Shown here: positions 33,480 through 42,339 of the stretch, piece by piece | Layout: every line of letters starts with the position of its first letter | How positions within the stretch are numbered: position 1 is the stretch's first letter | From: an uncultured Sulfurovum sp. | GTDB taxonomy: Bacteria; Campylobacterota; Campylobacteria; Campylobacterales; Sulfurovaceae | Assembly: GCA_902727915.1 (NCBI GenBank) | Contig: CACVAU010000072.1 | Location: forward strand, 22,162 to 86,161 | Length of the DNA stretch: 64,000 nt | Direction: 5' to 3' | Made by a program: the position numbers and the translations under genes | Notes under the pieces: model-generated | Seen by the model: only the letters and a program-made list of their open reading frames with translations | Database searches by the model: none | What the model was told of the DNA's origin: nothing

Positions 33480-33698
33480 TTATTTCGCTTCTATTGCTTT
33501 TTCTATTGTTTTTTCTTTTTCTTCTTTTATATTAGGAACTATTTTTTTAGGAATAATATCTTTATTATACCCTTGTTTTTTACGTGAGGCTACATCATTT
33601 TGATCGGCTCTCATAATACCTAACATCATGAAAACATAACCACCTACAAAGAAGACCATAAAAGCGAAAGCTAGTGAGAGTAATATGGGTAAAGACAT
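33480..33698 (-). CDS. Small membrane protein at the end of the cox operon
   Basis: 72 aa with one or two hydrophobic segments (about residues 4-28), then a basic and acidic tail (KKQGYNKDIIPKK, EEKEKTIEKAIEAK). The start is taken as ATG 33698, one base after the TAA of the Sel1-repeat gene (TAAAATG), indicating translational coupling; an upstream extension overlapping that gene is possible but less likely. No family is recognised. It is the last gene of the presumed SCO-cox-ctaB transcript. Confidence 0.6.
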   Translation of the reverse strand: MSLPILLSLAFAFMVFFVGGYVFMMLGIMRADQNDVASRKKQGYNKDIIPKKIVPNIKEEKEKTIEKAIEAK

Positions 33699-33699
33699 T

Positions 33700-34314
33700 T
33701 TATTTGAACCATCCTTTAATTTTTGATAATATACCTGTTTCAATGCCCTTGTCTTCATTATCAAGTTCAGTGAAACGATCGCAACCAGCCTTTAATCCAG
33801 CGTCACAACCTTTTTTATAGAATGCTTTTTCGGTAATTCTATTTTTTTCTACACCAAAACCACCTCGATACATTATGGCAACATTATAACATGCATCTCC
33901 ACTATTTAGCTCACAAGCTTTAGTAAAAAATTCTCTTGCTTTTACATCATCTTGTCGTGTATCATGTCCATCTCGATAAATGACTCCAACAGATTCACAA
34001 GCACTCTTTATACCACGATTACAAGATTTGGTTAAAAATTTCTTTGCAATGGTGTAGTTTTTGTTTTTGTAGTATTGCGCTCCCATAACATCACAAGCTC
34101 TTTCTTCTCCACTATGACAAGCTTTACGCATGTATGACATACCTTCATCAAGAATGTCTTGAACTTTTGCATTTTCACCTTGTGTTAATGGTAGTCCTAC
34201 TTCATAACATGCCTCTGCATCACTGTTTGCACATTTTTGTTTTAACAGTTCCTTATTGGAAGCCCAAAGGTTGAATGTTAATAAAGGAATAAGTATTAAT
34301 ATAATTTTTTTCAT
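33700..34314 (-). CDS. Secreted cysteine-rich Sel1-repeat protein
   Basis: A 204-aa exported protein with a signal peptide (about 1-18, ending LWAS) and about four to five Sel1-like repeats, each with a Cys pair about eight residues apart (KCANSDAEAC, KACHSGEERAC, KSCNRGIKSAC, KACELNSGDAC, KGCDAGLKAGC). This is the Hcp (Helicobacter cysteine-rich protein) pattern, where each repeat is locked by a disulfide. In the periplasm it probably acts as a scaffold. Its placement after ctaB recalls the mitochondrial Sel1 protein COA7, an oxidase assembly factor with the same repeat type (inference). Confidence 0.78.
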   Translation of the reverse strand: MKKIILILIPLLTFNLWASNKELLKQKCANSDAEACYEVGLPLTQGENAKVQDILDEGMSYMRKACHSGEERACDVMGAQYYKNKNYTIAKKFLTKSCNRGIKSACESVGVIYRDGHDTRQDDVKAREFFTKACELNSGDACYNVAIMYRGGFGVEKNRITEKAFYKKGCDAGLKAGCDRFTELDNEDKGIETGILSKIKGWFK

Positions 34315-34317
34315 TTT

Positions 34318-34860
34318 TTATCTTTTATTTTCATTGGCTCTTATGGCATTCATAAGCGCTTGGTTCTCAACTTCCATTGTAGCAAAGTTTTCTGCTAATT
34401 CTTCTTGTAGGGTTTGACCTGAAAGGTTTTTTGAAAGAGCCGTATTGTAGTGCTTAAAAAAATCTTTATAAGGTGTTGCCGAAGATGAAAGGGCGAGTTT
34501 CAAATCAACATTTGGGAAATATGTATTCCATGAAGAGCTAACTTCTCTTAAGACTTTGTTGTTATTTATAAAAACGCTTACCACTATAATAATCATAACC
34601 ATTGATAAAAATACAACAAAGAAAATGATTGCTTGTGCAATACCTAGTATTTCAAACATTACAGGGTTAAAAATTCCTGCATAGAGCATAATGGGTAAGG
34701 AAAGTATAAAAAGGATAACCCATTTAGAGGCAATACCTGAAAGGGGACCCTGGTCAAAAATAAGTCTTTTTTTTGCTGTATTGTTTTTTTGAGTAGTAAT
34801 GGTTGAGAGAATGATTTCTAAAGAATATGGTTCTTTTAATGCTTGATGTTCTTCCTGCAT
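34318..34860 (-). CDS. Unknown membrane protein downstream of ctaB
   Basis: A 180-aa protein with two or three membrane helices (about 45-65, 70-98), flanked by a polar N-terminus and a C-terminal helical domain with SSWNTYFPNVDLKLALSSS and an acidic end. No family is recognised. It lies 3 bp before the Sel1-repeat gene and 118 bp after ctaB, and so is probably part of the oxidase gene cluster or a second small transcript. Confidence 0.6.
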   Translation of the reverse strand: MQEEHQALKEPYSLEIILSTITTQKNNTAKKRLIFDQGPLSGIASKWVILFILSLPIMLYAGIFNPVMFEILGIAQAIIFFVVFLSMVMIIIVVSVFINNNKVLREVSSSWNTYFPNVDLKLALSSSATPYKDFFKHYNTALSKNLSGQTLQEELAENFATMEVENQALMNAIRANENKR

Positions 34861-34978
34861 GGCGAGTGTCCTTGGCTAATTTAAATATATTTATATAATG
34901 GCTAAAAATTTAGTAATTATAAAAGTGTATTAAAACTATTTTCATCTGACTAGATGAAAATAGTTGAAATGTATTTGT

Positions 34979-35842
34979 TTAAAGAACTTGATGCTTAATA
35001 TACTCATCAATACTTAGAATAATAATAATGGCTAAGAAAGCAGCATTAATTTTCCAAAATACTGAACGTGCATTGCTTAATTCAAATTTTTCTCTAAGTA
35101 ATTCTAATGATGAAATAAATGCTAATATTCCAACAATAACACTTAGTACTACCGAAGTTGTTAATGGTTCAAAGATAGAAACTAAAAAGATTCCAGCTTG
35201 GATGGTAAAGATAAGCCATACAAAAGTAAGTCTTTGTAAACTAGCCTGACCAAAAAGACGCATAGCAGTTGGGTAACCCCCATCTTTATAATCACCATGG
35301 AAAAGCATTACAAGTAACCAAAAATGAGGTACTTGCCAGATGAAGAAATAAAGCCCTAGTGCAATAAATTCTAGCTCCATAAGTGAGTTTCCAGCAACCA
35401 ACCAACCAATTGCTGGAGGGATGACACCTAAAATAGCCCCTGGTACTACTGCTAACGCTGATTTCTTTTTAAGAGGTGTGTACATTGCATTGTACCAAAT
35501 GAAGGCAAAAGCAAAAATATTAACACCAGTTAATCCTAAGAGATTATAAATAAAAATCATAGAAAGAATAATTAAAACAGCAGAGATGATATAGCCTGTT
35601 AGAGGGGTCATACGTCCAGCAGCGATAGGACGATTTTTTGTACGTTCCATTTTTGAATCTTCTTTGTACTCTTGTACTTGATTAAGTGTTGACACACCCA
35701 TCGCAACAAGTAGTACTGAGAAGGTTGCCAATATCATGTCTACTCCGACATCTCCCTTTGCCATAATGTAGGCAAAGAGTGCAGATAAACTTACTGCAAA
35801 GGAGAGTATAAACTTAGTGACAATAAAAAAGTCTTTTATCAT
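34979..35842 (-). CDS. ctaB: Haem O synthase (protohaem IX farnesyltransferase)
   Basis: A 287-aa UbiA-family prenyltransferase with about nine membrane helices that adds a farnesyl group to haem B, giving haem O for the A-type oxidase. The first Asp-rich motif is NQVQEYKEDSKMERTKNRP (about residues 54-72), where Mg-pyrophosphate binds. The second motif is seen in LFHGDYKDGGYPTAMR (about 180). It lies 12 bp after coxB. No ctaA (haem A synthase) is in the window, so whether haem O is further converted to haem A cannot be told. Confidence 0.9.
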   Translation of the reverse strand: MIKDFFIVTKFILSFAVSLSALFAYIMAKGDVGVDMILATFSVLLVAMGVSTLNQVQEYKEDSKMERTKNRPIAAGRMTPLTGYIISAVLIILSMIFIYNLLGLTGVNIFAFAFIWYNAMYTPLKKKSALAVVPGAILGVIPPAIGWLVAGNSLMELEFIALGLYFFIWQVPHFWLLVMLFHGDYKDGGYPTAMRLFGQASLQRLTFVWLIFTIQAGIFLVSIFEPLTTSVVLSVIVGILAFISSLELLREKFELSNARSVFWKINAAFLAIIIILSIDEYIKHQVL

Positions 35843-35854
35843 AATAAAAGACTT

Positions 35855-36853
35855 TTATTTAGCATCTTGCATATATTTAACAAGTTCATCTAGGTCTGCA
35901 TCTGGTAGTGCATATGGTGGCATAACACCTGGGAAGAATCCAGCTGGTATATCTTTATTTGGGTCTTTAAGTGCATCTTTTAAGTAGGCTGCATCATATT
36001 TTGCACCAATACCTTTAAGTGAAGGTCCAACAAGTGTCGCATCTGTTTCAATTGAGTGACATCCAGCACAACCATTGTCTTCGTAAAGTGATTGACCTTT
36101 TGAAACAGGTGCTGCATTAGCATCTTCAAATGGTGATTTTGCATTACTTTCAAACCACTTATCATAATCAGCTTGTTCCATAACCACAACTTTAGAGTAC
36201 ATGTAAGAGTGAGCAGTACCACAGTACTCAGCACATTCTACAACATATTCACCTGGAACATCTGACTTGAACCATTGTTTCGTTACACGTCCTGGAACAA
36301 CATCTTCTTTCATACGGAATGCTGGTACATACCATGCATGAAGTACATCGTTAAGAGGTGCTGTCATTTCTAAAATAATGTTGGTTCCAACAGGTACATA
36401 AAGACCTCTTTTTACATCATTGATTTCTTTGTCATATACAGAAGTTACTTTATGAACATGACCAGATTTATTTGCTGGGTATTCATATTTCCATTTCCAT
36501 TTAGAACCTTCAACTTGAACAACGATACTCTCTGATGCTGCTGGCATAGTTCTCAATGTTTTCATTGAAGTATAACCATAGTAAAAAAGAACCATCATCA
36601 ATAATGTTGGAATTAATGTCCAAGCAATTTCAAGTGCTGTGTTGTGTGTAATGTTTTCGATTTCTTCATCTTTAACATTACTTTCTCTATATTTCCAAGC
36701 AAAGTAAAACATTGGAACAAGTACCGATAAACCTAGTACTATTGAGATCCAAAAGTTAATCCAAAATGCTTGGTCGACATCACTGGCAAATGTTGCTGCC
36801 ATTGAGTTGAAACCATTTAGGTTTAAACCCTCTACTGTGTTGTTAACATCCAT
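35855..36853 (-). CDS. coxB: Cytochrome c oxidase subunit II with fused cytochrome c domain
   Basis: A 332-aa subunit: two membrane helices (about 32-52 and 77-96), a cupredoxin domain with the dinuclear CuA motif CAEYCGTAHSYM (about 209-220), and a C-terminal cytochrome c domain with CAGCH (about 265-269) and a Met in PGVMPPYALP. The fused haem c makes this a caa3-type (or cao3) oxidase that can take electrons directly from soluble or membrane cytochrome. ATG has an AGGGAGGCAG ribosome site. The gap from coxD is 11 bp. Confidence 0.94.
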   Translation of the reverse strand: MDVNNTVEGLNLNGFNSMAATFASDVDQAFWINFWISIVLGLSVLVPMFYFAWKYRESNVKDEEIENITHNTALEIAWTLIPTLLMMVLFYYGYTSMKTLRTMPAASESIVVQVEGSKWKWKYEYPANKSGHVHKVTSVYDKEINDVKRGLYVPVGTNIILEMTAPLNDVLHAWYVPAFRMKEDVVPGRVTKQWFKSDVPGEYVVECAEYCGTAHSYMYSKVVVMEQADYDKWFESNAKSPFEDANAAPVSKGQSLYEDNGCAGCHSIETDATLVGPSLKGIGAKYDAAYLKDALKDPNKDIPAGFFPGVMPPYALPDADLDELVKYMQDAK

Positions 36854-36864
36854 ATCTGCCTCCC

Positions 36865-37239
36865 TTAGTGCGCTGAATTTGTTGACGAAGCAGCATTTGC
36901 TGCATCAGCCAGTGGTGTTACTGTAGCTGTAATATGACTCTCGTCTAGGTACTGGAATTGTTGTACATCAACACCAATTACGATTGCAAAAAATGTTAAT
37001 ACAATAAAAAGTGAAAAGCCAGTCATCCAAATGATAAGGGTTTCACCTTTTAAGTGCATGTAAAACATTACAATCATCCAACCTTTAATTACTGCAATAA
37101 GCATTTGTGCTAAAAAGGTAGACTCTGTCATAAACATGTGAGGCTGAACAAATGTTACAGCTGTTAAAATTAATAGCCCTACAAGAATTTTGTAGTAACC
37201 AGCACGCTCTTTTGCGTAATCTATTGTATTAGTGTCCAC
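36865..37239 (-). CDS. coxD: Cytochrome c oxidase subunit IV
   Basis: A 124-aa protein with three membrane helices (about 17-33, 45-60, 69-88), matching the bacterial subunit IV/CyoD-like family, with MIVMFYMHLKGETLIIWM as the family core. It stabilises CuB-site formation. The start overlaps the end of coxC by 11 bp. Confidence 0.85.
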   Translation of the reverse strand: MDTNTIDYAKERAGYYKILVGLLILTAVTFVQPHMFMTESTFLAQMLIAVIKGWMIVMFYMHLKGETLIIWMTGFSLFIVLTFFAIVIGVDVQQFQYLDESHITATVTPLADAANAASSTNSAH

Positions 37240-37918
37240 CTGTAGCTCCTCCTGCTCCGATCATGTAGTAGTACGGGAATACAAATACCCAAATAAGGTG
37301 TACGATGTCCCAGTATAATGCAATGTTCCAATGTAAAATATGGTGATCTGGTCTTACTTTTTCAGCGTTAATTCTTTTAAGTAACCAAATCATTAGACCA
37401 ATACCAATAATAATGTGGAAACCATGAAGTCCTGTCATTGTAAAGTAAAGTCCAAAAAATAACTTTTGTCCAAATGGTAATGATGAACCTGGAAGTAATT
37501 GGTCATGCATTAAGAAAATACCATGATTGTACTCAGCTCTCCACTCAAAACCTTTAATAACTAAAAAGGCAATAGCAAGAATGATGGTTGCCCAAATCAT
37601 TAATTTTGCTTCTTTAATTTTACCAACTCTCATGTTAAGTAAACCAAGACCCATTGTCAATGCTGAGACCAATAGTACTACGGTGTTAATTCCACCAAGT
37701 AATCTATTTAAAGATGCCGAAGCATCTAAAAAGTCTTGTGGGTGTAAAGTGTTGTAGTATGCCAGTGCCATAAACATAGCACCAAACATTAATACCTCTG
37801 TAAACATAAACAGCCAGAAACCTAGTTTCCCACCATAAAAGTCATCTTGCCAACCTTGAACTAAATGTTCATTTCCTTCGCGATCCGTTGCGATTTCTGG
37901 TACATATGGGCCTGACAT
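37229..37918 (-). CDS. coxC: Cytochrome c oxidase subunit III
   Basis: A 229-aa subunit with about seven membrane helices. Diagnostic stretches are KLGFWLFMFTEVLMFGAMF near residue 31, FGLYFTMTGLHGFHIIIG near 155, and HWNIALYWDIVHLIWVFVFPYYY near the C-terminus. It keeps the proton-uptake path working during turnover. TAATG overlap with the coxA stop. Confidence 0.94.
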   Translation of the reverse strand: MSGPYVPEIATDREGNEHLVQGWQDDFYGGKLGFWLFMFTEVLMFGAMFMALAYYNTLHPQDFLDASASLNRLLGGINTVVLLVSALTMGLGLLNMRVGKIKEAKLMIWATIILAIAFLVIKGFEWRAEYNHGIFLMHDQLLPGSSLPFGQKLFFGLYFTMTGLHGFHIIIGIGLMIWLLKRINAEKVRPDHHILHWNIALYWDIVHLIWVFVFPYYYMIGAGGATGGH

Positions 37919-39573
37919 TAGTCTATCCTTTGCATAGTTTCATAATTAAATTTAACCTTTGCTTGACCGTGATGATACTCATATGGGTTAAAGTCAACAT
38001 AAGGAACTTTAGAATGGTTTTCTAATGGTGGTGGTGATGATGGTAAATGCCACTCAAGAGTTGTTGCATTCCATGGATTTGTTCCAGATGCTTCACCTTT
38101 TGTCCAACCTTTATAGAATACTACAAACATGTAAATTAATCCAGAAATAAAGATTACTGCACCTACAAATGAGAATTGGTGATAAATTTCAAATTCAGGA
38201 AGATAATCAAAGTAACGTCTTGGCATACCATAGTAACCAGCGATGAACATTGGGAACCATAATAAATTAAATCCTACAAATTGAAGATAGAAAGAAATCT
38301 TTCCATGTTTCTCACTGTACATTCTACCTGTTACTAATGGGAACCAATAGTGCATACCAGCAAATAGTAAGAATACAACTCCACCTAGCATTGCATAATG
38401 GAAGTGAGCAACTGTGTAGTAAGTATCTTGAAGGTGAATATCAACACCAACCATTGCAATGGTTACCCCTGTAAGTCCACCAATTGTAAAGGTAATAATT
38501 GTTCCTAAAGCCCATAACATTGGTGTAGAAAGAATAACTTTACCTTTATACATTGTCGCAATCCAGTCATAGAACTTAATACCTGTTGGAATGGCAACAA
38601 AGAAGGTTAAGAATGAGAAGATAACTTTAGCTGTATCTGCCATACCTGATGTATAAAGGTGGTGACCCCATACTAAGTAACCAATACCAGCAATTGAGGC
38701 TGATGAAATTGCAATCGCTCTATATCCAAAGATTTCTCTTCTTGAAAATACAGGAATAATTTCAGACATAATACCAAATGCTGGAAGAATCATTAAATAT
38801 ACTGCTGGGTGAGAATAAATCCAGAATAAGTGTTCAAATAAGATTGGATCTCCACCTTTAGCTGGATCAAAGATACCGATACCGAAGTATTTTTCCATGA
38901 TTGCTAGAATAAGTGTAATACCAACTACTGGTGTTGCAAGAAGCTGAATCCATGCTGTTGCGTAGATACCCCATACAAATAGTGGCATTTTCCAGAAACC
39001 CATGCCTGGTGCTCTAAGTCTATGAATTGTTACAAGGAAGTTAAGTCCTGTAAGAATTGAAGCCATACCCAGAACAAAAGCAGCAACGAGTGTAAAGATG
39101 ACATTTGTACTGGTGTTAATGGAGTATGGGGCATAGAATGTCCAACCTGTATCAGCGAAACCTGCCTCTGTAAATAGTGATGCCATTGCTATTATGGTAC
39201 CAGCTACATATAACCAGAATGTAAACCAGTTAAGTCTTGGGAAAGATACATCTTTTGCACCAATCATCAATGGCATTACGATGTTACCAAATATTGCAGG
39301 GATTCCTGGAACAATAAATAGGAAAATCATAATTACACCATGCAGTGTAAATGCTTGGTTGAATGTATCTCCATCTAGGTACTGACCACCTGGAGCTAAA
39401 AGCTCTAAACGCATCATAAAAGCTGTAGCTACAGCAATGAAAAAGTAGAAAAACATTACAGCTGCATACATAATACCAATTCTTTTATGGTCTACGGTAA
39501 GCATCCACTGCATGAATTTACTTTTCGGGTGCCCAAAGGCACAGTGTGTTTCGTCGAAATAAGTTTTACTCAT
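37918..39573 (-). CDS. coxA: Cytochrome c oxidase catalytic subunit I, A2 subtype
   Basis: A 551-aa haem-copper oxidase subunit with about 12 membrane helices. Ligands are seen in FTLHGVIMIF (low-spin haem His), YSHPAVYLMILPAFG (CuB His and cross-linked Tyr), WGHHLYTSGM (CuB His pair) and TYYTVAHFHYAMLGG (haem ligands). The usual D-channel Glu of the A1 class (GHPEVY) is absent; instead the sequence is YSHPAVY, the Tyr-Ser motif of A2-type oxidases such as the caa3 enzymes of Thermus and Rhodothermus. It is translationally linked to coxC and lies directly after the SCO gene. Confidence 0.95.
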   Translation of the reverse strand: MSKTYFDETHCAFGHPKSKFMQWMLTVDHKRIGIMYAAVMFFYFFIAVATAFMMRLELLAPGGQYLDGDTFNQAFTLHGVIMIFLFIVPGIPAIFGNIVMPLMIGAKDVSFPRLNWFTFWLYVAGTIIAMASLFTEAGFADTGWTFYAPYSINTSTNVIFTLVAAFVLGMASILTGLNFLVTIHRLRAPGMGFWKMPLFVWGIYATAWIQLLATPVVGITLILAIMEKYFGIGIFDPAKGGDPILFEHLFWIYSHPAVYLMILPAFGIMSEIIPVFSRREIFGYRAIAISSASIAGIGYLVWGHHLYTSGMADTAKVIFSFLTFFVAIPTGIKFYDWIATMYKGKVILSTPMLWALGTIITFTIGGLTGVTIAMVGVDIHLQDTYYTVAHFHYAMLGGVVFLLFAGMHYWFPLVTGRMYSEKHGKISFYLQFVGFNLLWFPMFIAGYYGMPRRYFDYLPEFEIYHQFSFVGAVIFISGLIYMFVVFYKGWTKGEASGTNPWNATTLEWHLPSSPPPLENHSKVPYVDFNPYEYHHGQAKVKFNYETMQRID

Positions 39574-40368
39574 CTAATTGTCTCCTTTATTTTGATGATG
39601 TTCTCTGTCATCGTTTCTGTTACTTGTCTTTACTAAGTAGATAAAGAAAAGGAACATGATTGCAAACATGATTGTTGCTGCGACTTTTTCCCATTTGAAG
39701 ATATAGGTTTTAGCTTTTGGATCGTATGCAAAACAAAAAAGTAAATTTTTTGCTATGGTTGGTCCAGTTTTACCTTCACCAGCCTCCATAAGTGCCATTT
39801 TTACATCAAAAGGAAGTTGTTCGATACCATTGAGGTAACGAGTCACTTTTCCTTCAGGTGACAACATGATTAGTACAGCTGGATGTATCCAGTCTACTAC
39901 GCCAGATGCTGGATTTACAGTTTTCTGATAAGTAAAACCTACTAAATCAGCTAAAATGGCTGAAGAGTTGTTTTCAGAAAGTATAAAGTGCCATGCGTCA
40001 GGTACATATTGTCTACCCATTGAGGTGAGGTGAGTTTTACGTTTTGCTGCAGCAAGTGGAGGTGTTTCTGTCTCATCAAATGAGATAGTAAGTGCTTTAT
40101 AATCAATATTTTCTGCTAAGTCAAGCTTACTTAACATTTGTGCCATATCTTCTAATTGTGGAGTACAAATACCTGCACAACGGAAGTAATTAAGAGAAAT
40201 GATGGTTGGCTTTCCATCCATGTAGTTTTTTAAGGTTCTACTTTTCCCTGTTTCGTCAATAAATGTTAAATCAAGTGGCACCATCGTCCCCAGTTTTTCA
40301 TTTAATCCAAGATTGTTAGCTTGTAGTAGTGATAATGATAGTAATACAAGCATTACGAATTTTTTCAA
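39574..40368 (-). CDS. SCO1/SenC-family copper chaperone
   Basis: About 264 aa. TTG at 40366-40368 is preferred as the start because GGAGGGTAAA precedes it and it gives a clean signal sequence (MKKFVMLVLLSLSLLQA); ATG 40401 would add 11 polar residues. The thioredoxin-like domain carries the copper-binding CxxxC in FRCAGICTPQ (about residue 69) and the distal His in WIHPAVLIML. A C-terminal membrane helix (about 228-248) anchors it. It delivers copper to CuA of CoxB. First gene of the cox operon. Confidence 0.87.
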   Translation of the reverse strand: MKKFVMLVLLSLSLLQANNLGLNEKLGTMVPLDLTFIDETGKSRTLKNYMDGKPTIISLNYFRCAGICTPQLEDMAQMLSKLDLAENIDYKALTISFDETETPPLAAAKRKTHLTSMGRQYVPDAWHFILSENNSSAILADLVGFTYQKTVNPASGVVDWIHPAVLIMLSPEGKVTRYLNGIEQLPFDVKMALMEAGEGKTGPTIAKNLLFCFAYDPKAKTYIFKWEKVAATIMFAIMFLFFIYLVKTSNRNDDREHHQNKGDN

Positions 40369-40635
40369 TTTACCCTCCAGTACAGATTGTTCTTTAGCCA
40401 TATACCCAATGCTGAAATTAACAAATTAGGTAAAAACGCATTAAATTCTAATCTACAGTAACTTAAATGGTAATGAAATTGTTTTACATTGAGAGATAAA
40501 GAGAAGTAATATGTTACATAAGTTGAAGTTTGTATTGAGATATAATTTTATCTTCTAGTTTTTAACAATAAATACTTATTAGGTCTAAGAAACATTTAAT
40601 ATAATATAAAACATATTAACACAGGAAAAGCGAAA

Positions 40636-42291
40636 ATGAAAGAGAATAATCTGGTTAGTGATACCGTATATGGGCATATTCCTTATAGTAAATTTGAAGA
40701 GAGGTTTTTAAAAAGTAAAGTGGTAAATCGTTTACTATTTGTTTCTCAAAATGCCTTGGCTTACTTTGCATTTCCTTCTATATCAACCAAACGATATATT
40801 CACTCTTTAGGAACAATGCATGTGGCTTCATATTTGTTTAAGAATTCTTTGATTAATAGTAGTTCAAAAACACGTGATACTTTTTTAAGGGCTGGTAAAA
40901 ATGAGATAAAAATGCTTATTAAAAGACATAAGTTGAAGATAGATTTAAGGACATTAGATATTTATGATAAAACACTTTTAGGGTTTTCTTTTACTTTAAA
41001 TAAAAAATTTGAAGTAACTTATTTAATACTTTTGCAGTCTTTACGCTTAGCTGGTCTTTTGCATGATGTAGGACATTTACCATTTTCTCATCAAACAGAA
41101 TATGCGTTAAAACGTCTTTATTTGTCACTTCAGAAGAAAAAAGTATTGAATACAGAAGAGAAGAATTTTTTAAAGTTTTATAATACCATTACCTTAAATG
41201 GTGCATTAGTACTCCATGAAAGTATAGGAGAGCTTTATGTTGATTTACTTTTTAAGTATGAGTTAGCAGAAGATAAACGTGTTAATCAAGAGGTGGTTAA
41301 ACTTTATTATTTCTTTGTAAAAAATATATTAAATAATATTGAAACAAAAGATTTTTCTTATAAGACATTACATGATTATGTAGCATCATCCATAGATGCT
41401 GATAGGGTGGATTATATTAATAGAGACTTATTGGCTTCTGGTTATATTTCAACATCTGCTGATTTTTTAAGAGTCACAAGAGAAGCCATATTAATTAAAG
41501 AAAATAAAAGACTTAAGCTTTCATTTATGTCATCAAGTTTAGCTGATATTGAGCATTTAATTGAGAGTCGCTTTAATTTATATAAAAAAGTATTTTTTAC
41601 GCATAGTATTTCTCGTTTAGATACTTTATTGGAAACAGTCATCAATTATTTAGCTACAGAATATCTTAGTGTTTCAGGAAAAGATAAAAAAATATATCAA
41701 ACGATTGCCATGATGTGGAAATTTTCTAAAGAAAAAAATAGTGTCAAAGCATTAGATATTATTTCTCAACTTGATGAAAATTGGTTGATTACACTTTTTA
41801 AAAAAGAGTATTTTAAAATAAAATATCAACTTGATTTAAATTATCAAGAGCGATATTATTTGGCTGCATTTGAAGACATACTTTTTGGTAAACATCTTTT
41901 TAAAGCCAAGTGGAAAAATCTTTCTGAATTTTATAAAATTTTGAATTTAAGTGAAAAAGAACGTTATGCATTTAGAGAAAAGTTTGGTAAGGTTTCAAAA
42001 AATAAAGAACGACGTTTAGAAAAATTGTTAAATAATTTTGTGTATAAACACAATAAAGATAATAACTTTTTTGCCTATTCAATTGTTTCTCTTTCTATAG
42101 GAATTGATAAAAATTTTTTACTTTATGATGGAGAAAAAACTATTAAAATTGATGAAGTTTCAACACTAAGGAAAAGGTTAATCACTTCAAGATCTAACAC
42201 CGTTCCTTTTTATATATTTACAAATAAAAAGCATTTGACAGAGGAGATGAAAGAAGAATTAAAAACGCTGTTATTTAAAGTGTTTTTATAG
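40636..42291 (+). CDS. HD-domain phosphohydrolase
   Basis: A 551-aa protein with an HD domain: RYIHSLGTMHVAS (about 53-65, first metal-binding His region), LLHDVGHLPFSHQTE (about 139-153, the HD pair) and SSIDADRVDYINRDL (about 250-264, distal Asp). The arrangement is that of dGTPase/SAMHD1-like HD proteins, which hydrolyse nucleotides, though substrate varies. The C-terminal half is Lys/Leu-rich and helical with no known domain. An AGGAAAAG ribosome site is present. Divergent from the SCO gene (235 bp apart). Confidence 0.8.
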   Translation: MKENNLVSDTVYGHIPYSKFEERFLKSKVVNRLLFVSQNALAYFAFPSISTKRYIHSLGTMHVASYLFKNSLINSSSKTRDTFLRAGKNEIKMLIKRHKLKIDLRTLDIYDKTLLGFSFTLNKKFEVTYLILLQSLRLAGLLHDVGHLPFSHQTEYALKRLYLSLQKKKVLNTEEKNFLKFYNTITLNGALVLHESIGELYVDLLFKYELAEDKRVNQEVVKLYYFFVKNILNNIETKDFSYKTLHDYVASSIDADRVDYINRDLLASGYISTSADFLRVTREAILIKENKRLKLSFMSSSLADIEHLIESRFNLYKKVFFTHSISRLDTLLETVINYLATEYLSVSGKDKKIYQTIAMMWKFSKEKNSVKALDIISQLDENWLITLFKKEYFKIKYQLDLNYQERYYLAAFEDILFGKHLFKAKWKNLSEFYKILNLSEKERYAFREKFGKVSKNKERRLEKLLNNFVYKHNKDNNFFAYSIVSLSIGIDKNFLLYDGEKTIKIDEVSTLRKRLITSRSNTVPFYIFTNKKHLTEEMKEELKTLLFKVFL

Positions 42292-42293
42292 CA

Positions 42294-42315
42294 CCTATCT
42301 AAAATTTTAGATAGG
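42294..42315. terminator. Perfect palindrome between HD gene and RND gene
   Basis: Arms CCTATCTAAAA and TTTTAGATAGG, with no spacer, sit directly after the HD-gene stop and before the convergent RND gene end. Likely a bidirectional terminator; there is no long T tract. Confidence 0.55.
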
Positions 42316-42339
42316 CGAAAGAAGCGAAATGTCTAGGCG

